64,000 nt of DNA, from NCBI GenBank assembly GCA_038209775.1, contig JBBQXK010000001.1:119592-183591 (forward strand), written 5' to 3'. The notes under the pieces were generated by a model. That model made no database searches, was not told where the DNA came from, and worked only from the letters and a program-made list of their open reading frames with translations. Made by a program: the position numbers and the translations under genes. The stretch is from JBBQXK01 sp038209775. Lineage in GTDB: Bacteria > Pseudomonadota > Alphaproteobacteria > Rhodobacterales > Rhodobacteraceae. Shown piece after piece: positions 26,134 through 35,076 of this stretch; within the stretch, counting starts at the first letter, position 1; each line of letters begins with the position of its first letter.

Positions 26134-27261
26134 GCTGCGGCCATAGGTTTCATCATAGTGCCGCCGCAGCCGGATCAGGGCGATGCGCAGCACGATCTTG
26201 CCCGACCGCGCGGCCCAGCCCATGCGCTTCTCGGCAACCTCCAACCCCTCCAGAAAACAGCAGCAGCGCAAGGCCACGTCGCCCAAGCCCGGCCCCAGAT
26301 CGCGCAGCGCCGCCGCCACCCGCTCACGCGCGCCGCGCGGGCCCTCGGCGCCGCCGCCATCCCCCCGGAACCCGCCCCGGTCTCCGGCGGTCAGGAACCG
26401 CTCCCAGTTCTGCGCCACGCGCGGCCCCATCTGCGCCAGCTCGAAATCCTCGCGCAGGCGCTCTGCGGCATCGGCCAACTCGGGCTCCAGAAACGCCCGC
26501 CCGTCCTTGTCGCGCCGCCGTGCCAGCACCGCCACCGGGCTTTCGGCCATGTTATAGCGTACCCGGCGCGGCCCGTCCGGCTCGGGCACGTCACGCTCAC
26601 CCCAGGTGCGGTGCTGGTCGGCAAAGGGGGTCTGGCCTTCGGCAAAGCCGCCCTCGCGGCGCGCATCCTCCTCGACCATGCGTTTCAGGGCGGCCCGCCC
26701 GGCGCTGGTCATCTCATAGGTCGCAATCCGCCCCGGCTTGCGGCAGGCGATCCAGTCCTTCAGCGCAAAGGCCTGTGCAACGGCCCGTTCCACCACCGCC
26801 GTGCGCAGCGTCCGCCCTTCGGGCAGGTTGCGCACCACCGCCGCCTTGTCCATGTCGGGGGCGATGGCCAGAACCGCCCCCGGTTCGGACAGACGGCGCA
26901 GGATGCGCCGCGCCTCGCGGGCAATCGTTTCCTCTTCGATGACAATCGTCTCATGGCGGATGGGGGCTGTCATGGCGGTCGCGTCCTTCTGATCGAGGCG
27001 GGGCAAGGGGTTGTCGGGCGCAGACCCGGCCTGCGACACAGCACAGGCACGGGCAATAGCCACCACCGCCTCATCCCAAAGGGGATCATCGCGGCGGGTT
27101 TCAAACCGGCGAACCTGCCGCATCACGGTTGAGGCATGACGCCCCTCACGCCGCGCAAGGTCGCGGAACGAAAGGCCATCCTCGGTGTGGTGCAGATACA
27201 GCCGTACGGCATCCGGCAGCCATGCCGGCAAGGCCGTCGCCGGCCGCAGGTGGTTCGACAC
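26116..27261 (-). CDS. DUF6456 domain-containing helix-turn-helix protein
   Basis: A 381-residue DNA-binding-type protein of a Rhodobacterales-enriched family. The N-terminus has WLPDAVRLYLHHTEDGLSFR and RREGRHASTVMRQVRRFETR (within about residues 13-56), resembling a helix-turn-helix. The middle (RRILRRLSEPGAVLAIAPDM, CRKPGRIATYEMTSAGRAALKR) looks like a winged helix. The C-terminal ~150 residues form the DUF6456 helical domain (RVRYNMAESPVAVLARRRDKDG). GTG 27261 is preferred because AGGGGAA lies upstream; an in-frame ATG at 27330 lacks a ribosome site. It is divergent from the DUF6477 gene, which often accompanies it. Function unknown. Confidence 0.82.
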   Translation of the reverse strand: MSNHLRPATALPAWLPDAVRLYLHHTEDGLSFRDLARREGRHASTVMRQVRRFETRRDDPLWDEAVVAIARACAVSQAGSAPDNPLPRLDQKDATAMTAPIRHETIVIEEETIAREARRILRRLSEPGAVLAIAPDMDKAAVVRNLPEGRTLRTAVVERAVAQAFALKDWIACRKPGRIATYEMTSAGRAALKRMVEEDARREGGFAEGQTPFADQHRTWGERDVPEPDGPRRVRYNMAESPVAVLARRRDKDGRAFLEPELADAAERLREDFELAQMGPRVAQNWERFLTAGDRGGFRGDGGGAEGPRGARERVAAALRDLGPGLGDVALRCCCFLEGLEVAEKRMGWAARSGKIVLRIALIRLRRHYDETYGRSGPLIG

Positions 27262-27487
27262 GTCAGTTTCCCCTGACACCCTGGCGGGACTTTCCGCCCG
27301 ATCTTTCACTTTTGCAACTTTGGGTAGCATTGGTTACCGACAGGTTAATTTCTACGATTCCGGTCATAATTGTTTCTAATGTCTAAACAAAGCAGCAGAG
27401 GGCCGTACGGGCGAACGGCCCGTTTCGCAACGCTGGGTTGAGTGGTGCCATGGTCGAAAAAGACAAACATCCCCGGGGGACCAATCC

Positions 27488-27778
27488 ATGCACGACTTCC
27501 GCACCTTCCTGTCGCAACTCCGCCGCCCCCGCCTGTTGGTCCGCGCAGCGCGCTATGGGCTGCAGGATTACCGCCGCGAACGCGATCTGGCGCGGCTGAT
27601 CCCGACCAGCACCAACCCCCACCCCGAGGCGGCGTTGGAGCAGTTGTTCGAGACCGAAGAAATGCTGGAGGCCACGCGCCGCGCAGGCGACGCGAACTAT
27701 TCCATCGCCCGCCATATCGAGGTGCTGATCGCAATGATGGCCGAGGCGCGGCTGTTGCCGAACCGCGCCACCCTGTAA
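27488..27778 (+). CDS. DUF6477 family protein
   Basis: A 96-residue, largely helical, soluble protein: RTFLSQLRRPRLLVRAARYG, YRRERDLARLIPTS, then PEAALEQLFETEEMLEATRR and an alpha-helical end. GGGGGA lies about seven bases before the ATG. The family is small and largely confined to Rhodobacterales, typically next to a DUF6456 gene, as here (divergent, 226-bp gap). No catalytic motif is visible, and a regulatory partner role is only an inference. It ends nine bases from convergent mttB1. Confidence 0.8.
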   Translation: MHDFRTFLSQLRRPRLLVRAARYGLQDYRRERDLARLIPTSTNPHPEAALEQLFETEEMLEATRRAGDANYSIARHIEVLIAMMAEARLLPNRATL

Positions 27779-27787
27779 GCCCAGCCG

Positions 27788-29329
27788 TCAGATGAAGGCG
27801 TCGGGCACCGATGCCTTCTTCTGCGCCACATAGGCCTCCAGCGCCTCGGCAATGCCCTCGTCCAGCGGCGGAGCCTGATAGTCGGACAGAAGTTTCTTCA
27901 CCCGCAGTGACGCCAGCGTCTGCGTATCGCGGGCACCCTCCTCATCCCAGGTCTCGAACGGCTTGTAGTCGAACAGGTCAGACCGCCAGAATGCCGTCTT
28001 GAAATTCGCCTGGGTGTGTTCGCAGCCCAGATAATGCCCGCCCGGCCCTACCTCGCGCATGGCCCCCATGGCCTGCGCGTTTTCGTCCATCAGCACACCC
28101 TGCGCCAGATGGTGCAGGGTGCCCAACTGGTCGGCATCCATCACGAATTTCTCATAGGAACTGACCAGCCCCCCCTCAAGCCAGCCGCAGGCGTGCAGCA
28201 TGAAATTGACGCCTGCCAGAAGCGCCATGTTCAGGCTGTTCGCCGTCTCATAGGCCGCCTGCGCGTCGGGCAGCTTTGATCCGCAGAACGACCCGCCACT
28301 GCGATACGGCAACCCCAGCCGCCGCGCCAACTGCCCCGCGCCATAGGTGATGTGTGCAGCCTCGGGCGTCCCGAAGGTCGGCGCACCGCTGTTCATGTCG
28401 ATACTGGTGACAAACGCCCCCGCAATCACTGGCGCACCGGGGCGCACCAACTGGCTGTAGGCCACGCCCGTCAGCACCTCGGCCAGGACCTGCGTCAGCG
28501 TGCCCGCCACCGTCACCGGGGCCATCGCACCGCCGACGATGAACGGGCTGATGATCGCAGCCTGCCCAGCCTTTGCATAGACCTCAAGCGCGCCCATCAT
28601 GACGCTGTCGAACGTCAGGGGTGAGTTGATGTTGATAAGGCTGGTCATCACCACATTGCGGTCAACCACGTCCGATCCGAACAGGATGCGGCTCATCTCG
28701 ACCGAGTCCTCGGCGCGGGACGGCTCGGTGACCGACCCCATATAGGGCTTGTCCGACAGCACCATATGCGCGTGCAGCATATCCAGATGGCGCTTGTTCA
28801 CGGCCACATCGGTCGGCTCGCACACTGTGCCACCGGAATGGTGCAGCCACTTGGACATATAGCCAAGCTTCACGAAATTGCGGAAATCCGCGATGGTGGC
28901 ATAGCGCCGCCCACCCTCGGCATCACGCACGAAGGGCGGGCCATAGACAGGTGCCAGCACCAGATTGCGCCCGCCGATGTCAACATTCCGGGCCGGGTTG
29001 CGCGCGATCTGGGTGAAACTGCGCGGCGCCGTCGCGCACAGCTTGCGCGCCAGCCCCCGGGGCATCCGCACGCGGTCGCCCGTCACCGTGGCCCCCGCGT
29101 CCTTCCACAGGGCCAAAGCACCCGGGTTTTCGGGGAAGTTCACCCCGATTTCCTCCAGAACCGTGTCGGCGTTCCATTCGATGATCTGCAACGCCTCTTC
29201 GTTCAGGATCTCGAAATTGGGGATGTTGCGCTCGATGAACCGCGCGGTCTCGAAATGCACCGCCGTGCGCTCGGCCCGCCGTGTCGCGCCGCCGCCGCCC
29301 CGTGCCCTGCGCCCTGCCACTTCGTTCAT
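27788..29329 (-). CDS. Trimethylamine methyltransferase (MttB) family protein, paralogue 1
   Basis: A 513-residue MttB/COG5598 TIM-barrel protein. It reads through without an in-frame amber codon, so it belongs to the non-pyrrolysine branch, whose members demethylate glycine betaine and other quaternary amines onto a corrinoid protein. RNIPNFEILNEEALQIIEWN (about 32-51), GGRNLVLAPVYGPPFVRD and HHSGGTVCEPTDVAVNKRHL are shared almost word for word with mttB2 at 49852. ATG 29329 (MNEVAGRRARG) matches the mttB2 start; an ATG at 29347 lacks a ribosome site. It stands alone, away from the one-carbon cluster. Substrate unknown. Confidence 0.88.
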   Translation of the reverse strand: MNEVAGRRARGGGGATRRAERTAVHFETARFIERNIPNFEILNEEALQIIEWNADTVLEEIGVNFPENPGALALWKDAGATVTGDRVRMPRGLARKLCATAPRSFTQIARNPARNVDIGGRNLVLAPVYGPPFVRDAEGGRRYATIADFRNFVKLGYMSKWLHHSGGTVCEPTDVAVNKRHLDMLHAHMVLSDKPYMGSVTEPSRAEDSVEMSRILFGSDVVDRNVVMTSLININSPLTFDSVMMGALEVYAKAGQAAIISPFIVGGAMAPVTVAGTLTQVLAEVLTGVAYSQLVRPGAPVIAGAFVTSIDMNSGAPTFGTPEAAHITYGAGQLARRLGLPYRSGGSFCGSKLPDAQAAYETANSLNMALLAGVNFMLHACGWLEGGLVSSYEKFVMDADQLGTLHHLAQGVLMDENAQAMGAMREVGPGGHYLGCEHTQANFKTAFWRSDLFDYKPFETWDEEGARDTQTLASLRVKKLLSDYQAPPLDEGIAEALEAYVAQKKASVPDAFI

Positions 29330-29450
29330 CACACGCCCTTTCGTCATTTGCCCCGCTTATGCCCCGCATCGGCGCGACCCCTCTCCATGAAAGCGCCGTT
29401 TGCCACCCGAAAACGACATACCCGCCTGTCGCAAACGCCCGCCCTTTCAT

Positions 29451-29502
29451 CTTTGCCTAAGTATCCCGGGGGGACGCCGCAGGCGGGGGGGCAGCGCCCC
29501 CC
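29451..29502 (+). repeat. Intergenic G/C-tract hairpin repeat, copy D
   Basis: CTTTGCCTAAGTATCCCGGG with following G-tracts and a stem GGGGGGC-AGC-GCCCCCC (29486-29502). It lies between divergent mttB1 and guaA and ends 35 bases before the guaA ATG, so it would be in or next to the guaA promoter/leader. Confidence 0.7.
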
Positions 29503-29537
29503 TTGCAACGCCCGCAGGTGCGCGCTACCCGGGCCAT

Positions 29538-31106
29538 ATGCAGCATGACCGTCTTCTCATCATCGACTTCGGCAGCCAGGTCACGCAACTGATTGCCCGG
29601 CGGCTGCGCGAGCTGCACGTCTATTGCGAAATTCACCCCTACAACCGCGTGGACGATGCGTTTCTCGCGGCCTTCGCGCCCAGGGCGGTGATCTTTTCCG
29701 GTGGCCCGGCCTCGGTCTTTGCCGATGGCGCGCCGATGCCGCCGCCCGGGGTGTTCGCGATGGGCGTGCCGATCCTCGGCATCTGTTACGGCCAGCAGGT
29801 GATGATGCACTGCCTTGGGGGCCGCGTTGAACGTGGCCATGGCACGGCCGAGTTCGGCCGCGCCTTTGTCACCCCCACCGACCTGACCCACCCCATCCTT
29901 TCGGGCTGGTTCCCGCCCGAAGATGGCCCCCAGTCGCGCGAACAGGTCTGGATGAGCCATGGCGACCATGTCTCTGAAATAGCACCCGGATTTGCCGTCT
30001 ACGGCACCTCGCCCAACGCCCCCTTCGCGATCACCGCCGACCCTGCCCGCCACTTCTATGCCGTGCAGTTCCACCCCGAGGTGCACCACACCCCCAAGGG
30101 CGCACAACTGTACGAGAATTTCGTGCGGCTCGCGGGGTTTGCGGGCGACTGGACGATGGGCGCCTACCGTGCCGAGGCGATTGCCAAGATCCGCGCGCAG
30201 GTGGGTGATGCGAAGGTCATCTGCGGCCTGTCCGGCGGCGTCGATTCGTCGGTGGCGGCAATCCTGATCCACGAGGCCATCGGCGATCAGTTGACCTGCG
30301 TGTTCGTCGACCACGGCCTGTTGCGCTTGGGCGAGGCGGAACAGGTCGTCACCATGTTCCGCGATACCTGGAATATCCCGCTGATCCATGCCGACGAAGC
30401 AGCCCTGTTCCTGGGCGCGCTGGAAGGCGTCAGCGATCCCGAGATAAAACGCAAAACCATCGGGCGGCTGTTCATCGACGTGTTCCAGAAACACGCGACG
30501 GCCATCGGCGGCGCGCAGTTCCTCGCACAGGGCACACTTTACCCGGACGTGATCGAATCGGTCAGCTTTTCGGGCGGCCCTTCGGTCACCATAAAAAGCC
30601 ACCACAACGTCGGCGGCCTGCCCGAAAAGATGGGCCTGAAGCTGGTCGAACCCCTGCGTGAGTTGTTCAAGGACGAGGTTCGCGCCTTGGGCCGCGAACT
30701 GGGCCTGCCCGAACCCTTCATCCGCCGCCACCCCTTCCCCGGCCCCGGCCTTGCCATCCGCTGCCCCGGTGAGATCACCACCGAAAAGCTGGATATCCTG
30801 CGCCGCGCCGATGCGGTCTATATCGACCAGATCCACAAGCATGGGCTTTATGACGACATCTGGCAGGCCTTCGCCGCCATCCTGCCGATGCGCACCGTGG
30901 GCGTGATGGGCGACGGGCGGACCTATGATTTCGCCCTTGCCCTGCGCGCGGTGACAAGCGTTGACGGGATGACGGCGGACTACTACCCCTTTACCCACGA
31001 ATTCCTTGGCGAAACCGCCACCCGCATCATCAATGAGGTCCCCGGCGTGAACCGCGTGTTCTACGATTGCACATCGAAACCCCCCGGCACGATCGAACTC
31101 GAATGA
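29538..31106 (+). CDS. guaA: GMP synthase (glutamine-hydrolysing)
   Basis: Converts XMP to GMP with glutamine. The 522-residue protein has an N-terminal class I glutamine amidotransferase (FSGGPASV; catalytic C83 in GICYGQQ; His/Glu in FHPEVHHT), an ATP-pyrophosphatase domain with P-loop GLSGGVDSSVA (about 229-239) and a C-terminal dimerisation domain ending SKPPGTIELE. The family start is MQHDRLLIIDFGSQ at 29538; longer in-frame readings run into repeat copy D. No strong ribosome site is visible. The next gene overlaps its stop by four bases. Confidence 0.98.
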   Translation: MQHDRLLIIDFGSQVTQLIARRLRELHVYCEIHPYNRVDDAFLAAFAPRAVIFSGGPASVFADGAPMPPPGVFAMGVPILGICYGQQVMMHCLGGRVERGHGTAEFGRAFVTPTDLTHPILSGWFPPEDGPQSREQVWMSHGDHVSEIAPGFAVYGTSPNAPFAITADPARHFYAVQFHPEVHHTPKGAQLYENFVRLAGFAGDWTMGAYRAEAIAKIRAQVGDAKVICGLSGGVDSSVAAILIHEAIGDQLTCVFVDHGLLRLGEAEQVVTMFRDTWNIPLIHADEAALFLGALEGVSDPEIKRKTIGRLFIDVFQKHATAIGGAQFLAQGTLYPDVIESVSFSGGPSVTIKSHHNVGGLPEKMGLKLVEPLRELFKDEVRALGRELGLPEPFIRRHPFPGPGLAIRCPGEITTEKLDILRRADAVYIDQIHKHGLYDDIWQAFAAILPMRTVGVMGDGRTYDFALALRAVTSVDGMTADYYPFTHEFLGETATRIINEVPGVNRVFYDCTSKPPGTIELE

Positions 31107-31381
31107 TCCGGCTTCGTGGTCAGTTGCGCTGCCTGACACCCGAAGATGCGGCGGCGGTTGCGGCCTTTGCGCCCGACCATATCCGCCTGTCGCGGGCTGA
31201 ACCGGGGTGCCTGTCTTTCGATCTTGACCCCACCGACAGCCCGATGATCTGGGAGTTGATGGAGACGTTCCGCGACCGCGCCGCCTTTGACGCGCATCAG
31301 GCCCGCACCCGCGCCAGCCCCTGGTTTGACGCCACGCGTTCCGCCATCCGCGACTTTCGCATCGAAGAGGTAGGCGACTGA
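31103..31381 (+). CDS. Antibiotic biosynthesis monooxygenase (ABM) domain protein
   Basis: A 92-residue dimeric ferredoxin-like-fold protein of the ABM superfamily: LRGQLRCLTPEDAAAV, SRAEPGCLSFDLDPTD and the ELMETFRDRAAFDAHQ motif with the conserved Trp/Glu-Phe-Asp/His pattern. Small ABM proteins bind or oxidise quinones, or only sense small molecules; activity cannot be predicted here. The ATG overlaps guaA's stop (ATGA), so it is coupled to guaA. No link to purine metabolism is evident. Confidence 0.83.
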   Translation: MIRLRGQLRCLTPEDAAAVAAFAPDHIRLSRAEPGCLSFDLDPTDSPMIWELMETFRDRAAFDAHQARTRASPWFDATRSAIRDFRIEEVGD

Positions 31382-31528
31382 CGCGGCGGGCGTCAGCCCG
31401 GTATCTGACAACTGATCCTGCTCGCCCGTCCAACCGGGCTGTGCAGCAATCGCGAATTGACAACCTGGGCGCTCAAAGGCACTTTTTCTGTCACAGGTTT
31501 TTTCATTTTTTCACATCGAGGTATTGCA

Positions 31529-33073
31529 ATGCGCCCGCTCGCCCTGTGGCTTCCCCTGATATTCGCGGCACAGATGCTGCACGCGCAAGGCTATCTCGAT
31601 GAACCAAAGCGGTTCCAGACCGCCCTCGCACAGATCACCACAGCGGCAGGTGGCGATGTTGAGGTGGTCGGCTTTCGCGCGGACGACAACGCCATTCTCG
31701 TGATCTCGCGCGACCCGAAGGGTGGCCCCGGGTTGGTCGAATGGGATATTCAGGCTGTGAAAGTGCTTGGCCTGCACGCCAGTCGCCTGACCGGACCCGT
31801 GCCAGCCAAAGCCCAGGATGATCTGAGCGTCGGAAAGGTGTCGTTCGCGCTGGCATATTTTCAGACCGACGCATTCGCGCGGACGCTGGCGGCGGCTCGT
31901 TCGGCGGTCAGAATGGACGGAGGCACCTCGGTCAGTCAGGTCGAAATCGTTGGCCCGGCTTCTTTTGGCGCGGTCACGGGGATCGGTTCGGTACGCTGGT
32001 TCATCACCGTCACAAGCCCGGGCGAGAGTGCATTTGTGATCATGGAGGGCGACGGAACATACGTTGGTGCCGATATCAGCGGAACCAACCGTTGGCGCGC
32101 CCGGTATTTCTTGACGCAGGATTGGCCCTTCCATCACGCGCAACAGGCATTTCAGTGGTTCGTCAAGTCCGCGCCGGTCGTCCGCAGCATCGAGATATCG
32201 CCCAAAGAGATCACCTTGACCGCCGCCCTGCCCGATGCGCCGGACACGTTGCGCGCCTGGGTCTGGGACGGCGGCAAGTATAGTCCGGCTCTGGTCAGCG
32301 TGACGCCCCCTGTGGTGCAACGCGGGGTTGCCTTTTCACTGGACGAGGTTGACCTGACGCAGATCGCCCGCGTCAGGGACACCGCGATGCGCGCCGTAGG
32401 CCCGGACGCCCTGATTGCTGCGGCGGTCCGCGTGACCGCAGCCCCGGGTTCAGGCGGGGCACCCCTAGTTTCATGGACAGTCGACATCAAGACCACCGTG
32501 AAAGATGCCATCTTTCCCAAGGCCGAGATTACGACCGTGGTTCTGGGCATGGATGGGGCTGTCAGCGCAATCGTCACCCCCGATGACAAACGCGCCGTTG
32601 CGGACAAGACCCTTCCTGATAAACTGGTTGCGACGATTGCCGCATTCCGGGACGCCCTTGGTCCGACAACGCGCCTCTACGACATCTCGTTCCGGCCAGA
32701 CAGCGCCACCCTCAAGCGACCCCACCCGACCAGACCCGGCATGACCGTGTCGGCCGACCTCAGCGATGCGGGTCTGCGCGATGGGTCCGAGTTCCCGGTG
32801 ATGATGGAGACCGACGCGGACCTGTTCGATCTGCGCACGCTGTCAAGCATTGATGCCGCCCTGATCGAGACGATCCGCACGCAGGCGGTCGCGGCCCTTG
32901 GGATCGAAGGCGGCGCGATCCATCGCATATCGCTTTGGAGCGGTCAGCCATTCTGGCGCGATCCCAGGGGACTGCCCCTGTTTGACGTGCGTGTCGGCGT
33001 GCCACCGGACTTTCAGATCGGCGGCTATGCCGTGTTCACTATGGATGGCAAACTTGTGGAGGCGATCAAGTAG
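31529..33073 (+). CDS. Secreted protein with three divergent tandem modules, unknown function
   Basis: A 514-residue protein with signal peptide MRPLALWLPLIFAAQMLHAQ (cleavage near residue 20) and no other membrane segment. I recognise no family, but the mature part appears to be three copies of one ~125-residue module at about 54-184, 226-350 and 390-514. Each has an amphipathic helix region (SFALAYF..ARTLAAARSAV; AFSLDEV..ARVRDTAMRAV; LFDLRTL..IETIRTQAVAAL), a beta strand with Trp/Phe, and a closing hairpin (VIMEGDGTYVGADI; VVLGMDGAVSAIV; VFTMDGKLVEAI). The last resembles PepSY-type hairpins. GAGG precedes ATG 31529. The 147-base upstream gap is unusually T-rich. Confidence 0.75.
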   Translation: MRPLALWLPLIFAAQMLHAQGYLDEPKRFQTALAQITTAAGGDVEVVGFRADDNAILVISRDPKGGPGLVEWDIQAVKVLGLHASRLTGPVPAKAQDDLSVGKVSFALAYFQTDAFARTLAAARSAVRMDGGTSVSQVEIVGPASFGAVTGIGSVRWFITVTSPGESAFVIMEGDGTYVGADISGTNRWRARYFLTQDWPFHHAQQAFQWFVKSAPVVRSIEISPKEITLTAALPDAPDTLRAWVWDGGKYSPALVSVTPPVVQRGVAFSLDEVDLTQIARVRDTAMRAVGPDALIAAAVRVTAAPGSGGAPLVSWTVDIKTTVKDAIFPKAEITTVVLGMDGAVSAIVTPDDKRAVADKTLPDKLVATIAAFRDALGPTTRLYDISFRPDSATLKRPHPTRPGMTVSADLSDAGLRDGSEFPVMMETDADLFDLRTLSSIDAALIETIRTQAVAALGIEGGAIHRISLWSGQPFWRDPRGLPLFDVRVGVPPDFQIGGYAVFTMDGKLVEAIK

Positions 33074-33177
33074 CGTCCGGGCCGAACTCGTTTGCCCCGG
33101 GTAGTGCCCGCCAACCCGCTTGCACCCCCCTGTCCCCCCCTGCTACCATGGCCCCAACCACAGTTGGAGGGCGCACC

Positions 33178-34311
33178 ATGACGCCCGAGCGTCCCCGGGA
33201 GGAGGACGCGCTCCCCGGGGATGTGTCCGAAGAGGGCATCCCTGCGGTCGAACCGTCTGCCTCCCCCAACCCCGGGCAGGGCACGCTTTATGCGGCGCTC
33301 GATCTGGGGACGAACTCATGCCGGATGCTGATTGCCCGCCCGCGGGGCAGTCAGTTTCAGGTCGTGGACAGCTTTTCCAAGGCTGTCCAGCTTGGCCACG
33401 GGCTTGAAGCGTCGGAACGTCTGTCACGCGCCGCCATGGGGCGGACCATCCAGGCGCTGCGGATCTGCCAGAAAAAGATCGAGAAACACGGCGTCCACCG
33501 GATGCGGCTGGTCGCCACCGAGGCCTGCCGCCGCGCCCGCAACGCCCGCGATTTCATCCGCCAGGTGCGCCGCGAAACCGGTCTTGCGCTGGAAATCATC
33601 CAGCCCGAGGAAGAGGCGCGCCTTGCCGTCATCTCTTGCGCGCCGCTGGTATCGCAGAAAACCGAGCAATTGCTGGTCGTCGATATCGGTGGCGGGTCGA
33701 CCGAGCTTGTGTGGATCGACCTGTCGACCGTCCCCCCAGCCGAACGCCCCGCCGCGATCATGCGGCTGCACACCGGGTTTCGCGAACAACCTGCCGACGG
33801 CGCCCGCGTGGTGGACTGGATCAGCGTGCCCCTCGGCGTGGCCACCCTCAAGGACCAGTTCATCGACGTTGAGGATGACGCGGCAAGGTTTGCCCTGATG
33901 TCCTGGTACTTCGAGGAAAACCTTGCCAAATTCTCGCCCTACAACGCGACAAGCGTACGTGAGGGGTTCCAGATCATCGGCACCTCGGGCACCATCACCA
34001 CGGTGGCCGCCAGTTTCCTTGGCCTGCGCCGCTATGACCGGGCCAAGGTGGACGGGCTGTCGATGACCTCTGCCCAGATCGACACGGTGATCCGCGAATA
34101 CCTGTCGCTTGGCCCCGAGGGACGGCGCACCGACCCCCGCATCGGTCGCGACCGCCATTCGCTCATCATGTCGGGGGCCGCTATCTTGCAGACGCTGATG
34201 CGGATATGGCCGACCGACCGGCTGTCAGTGGCCGACCGTGGCCTGCGCGAGGGCCTTTTGTATGCACAGATGAGCGCGGATGGCGTTCTGGAGGACGGAC
34301 CTTTCGCATGA
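33178..34311 (+). CDS. ppx: Exopolyphosphatase / pppGpp phosphohydrolase family
   Basis: A 377-residue ASKHA-fold phosphatase of the Ppx/GppA family. After a ~37-residue variable N-terminus come the phosphate-1 motif LYAALDLGTNSCRMLIA and, near residue 170, phosphate-2 VVDIGGGSTELVW; GTSGTITTVAASFLGL (near 265) follows. It lacks the long C-terminal HD-type domain of E. coli Ppx, like other short alphaproteobacterial forms, so polyphosphate and pppGpp activity cannot be told apart. GGAGGGCGCACC precedes ATG 33178. rlmE overlaps its stop. Confidence 0.9.
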   Translation: MTPERPREEDALPGDVSEEGIPAVEPSASPNPGQGTLYAALDLGTNSCRMLIARPRGSQFQVVDSFSKAVQLGHGLEASERLSRAAMGRTIQALRICQKKIEKHGVHRMRLVATEACRRARNARDFIRQVRRETGLALEIIQPEEEARLAVISCAPLVSQKTEQLLVVDIGGGSTELVWIDLSTVPPAERPAAIMRLHTGFREQPADGARVVDWISVPLGVATLKDQFIDVEDDAARFALMSWYFEENLAKFSPYNATSVREGFQIIGTSGTITTVAASFLGLRRYDRAKVDGLSMTSAQIDTVIREYLSLGPEGRRTDPRIGRDRHSLIMSGAAILQTLMRIWPTDRLSVADRGLREGLLYAQMSADGVLEDGPFA

Positions 34312-35042
34312 CCGACAATACATCAGGGCGCGGCCAGCGCGAGCTTCGGGTAAGGGTGAAAACGGCCAAGGGGCGCAAACTGTCGTCCACATTGTGGCTG
34401 GAACGGCAGTTGAACGACCCCTACGTGATCCGCGCCAAGAAAGAGGGGTTTCGCGGGCGGGCGGCGTTCAAAATCCTGGAACTGGATGACAAGTACGGTT
34501 TTCTGAAACCGGGTGCCCGGGTGGTTGATCTTGGCTGTGCCCCCGGCGGCTGGTGCCAGGTGGCGGTCGAGCGGGTCAATGCCATGGGCCAGCGTCCGTC
34601 CAAACCCGTGGGCACCGTGCTGGGCATCGATATCCAGGCGATCGAGCCGATCACCGGCGCGCAGATCCACCAGCTTGATTTCCTGTCGGATGACGCGGAT
34701 GCGCTGGTCAAGGGCTGGCTTGGCGGGCCGGCCGATGTGGTGCTGTCCGACATGGCAGCCTCAGCCTCGGGCCACAAGGGCACCGACCATCTGCGCATCA
34801 TCGCCCTATGCGAAGCGGCGGCGTACTTCGCCTTTGACGTGCTGGAAGAGGGCGGCACCTTTGTGGCCAAGGTGCTGGCGGGCGGGGCCGAGAACGAGTT
34901 GCAGACGATCCTGAAACGTCGGTTCCGCAAGGTGGCGAACGTCAAGCCACCGGCAAGCCGCGCCGACAGTTCAGAGAAATTCGTGGTGGCACAGGGGTTT
35001 CGCGGCGCGCTGATAGACGAAGGCGAGGCGGATCAGGGCTGA
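34308..35042 (+). CDS. rlmE: 23S rRNA 2'-O-ribose U2552 methyltransferase
   Basis: FtsJ/RrmJ-type methyltransferase of 244 residues that methylates the ribosomal A-loop late in 50S assembly. RAAFKILELDDKYGFLKPG contains the catalytic Lys, VDLGCAPGGWCQV (near 72-84) binds SAM, VVLSDMAASASGHKGTDHLR holds the catalytic Asp, and GTFVAKVLAG the second Lys. The N-terminal ~35 residues (RVKTAKGRKLSSTLWLERQL) are the usual alphaproteobacterial extension. The ATG overlaps the ppx stop, so ppx-rlmE are coupled, an arrangement common in Rhodobacterales. Confidence 0.96.
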   Translation: MTDNTSGRGQRELRVRVKTAKGRKLSSTLWLERQLNDPYVIRAKKEGFRGRAAFKILELDDKYGFLKPGARVVDLGCAPGGWCQVAVERVNAMGQRPSKPVGTVLGIDIQAIEPITGAQIHQLDFLSDDADALVKGWLGGPADVVLSDMAASASGHKGTDHLRIIALCEAAAYFAFDVLEEGGTFVAKVLAGGAENELQTILKRRFRKVANVKPPASRADSSEKFVVAQGFRGALIDEGEADQG

Positions 35043-35046
35043 ACCG

Positions 35047-35071
35047 GGTGCGGGGTGTGCTTCACCGCACC
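35047..35071. terminator. Weak hairpin between convergent rlmE and YcbK-like gene
   Basis: GGTGCGG (35047-35053) can pair with CCGCACC (35065-35071) around an 11-base loop in the short gap between two convergent stops. No T-run is present on either strand. Confidence 0.4.
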
Positions 35072-35076
35072 GACCC

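Noticed and set aside
27788..29329. Pyrrolysine-containing trimethylamine methyltransferase
   Set aside because: No in-frame amber codon in either MttB paralogue and no pyl genes in the window.
29457..31463. 668-codon open frame antisense to guaA
   Set aside because: Protein is His/Gly/Gln-rich and matches no family; guaA motifs on the other strand are complete. Long antisense frames are expected at this GC content.
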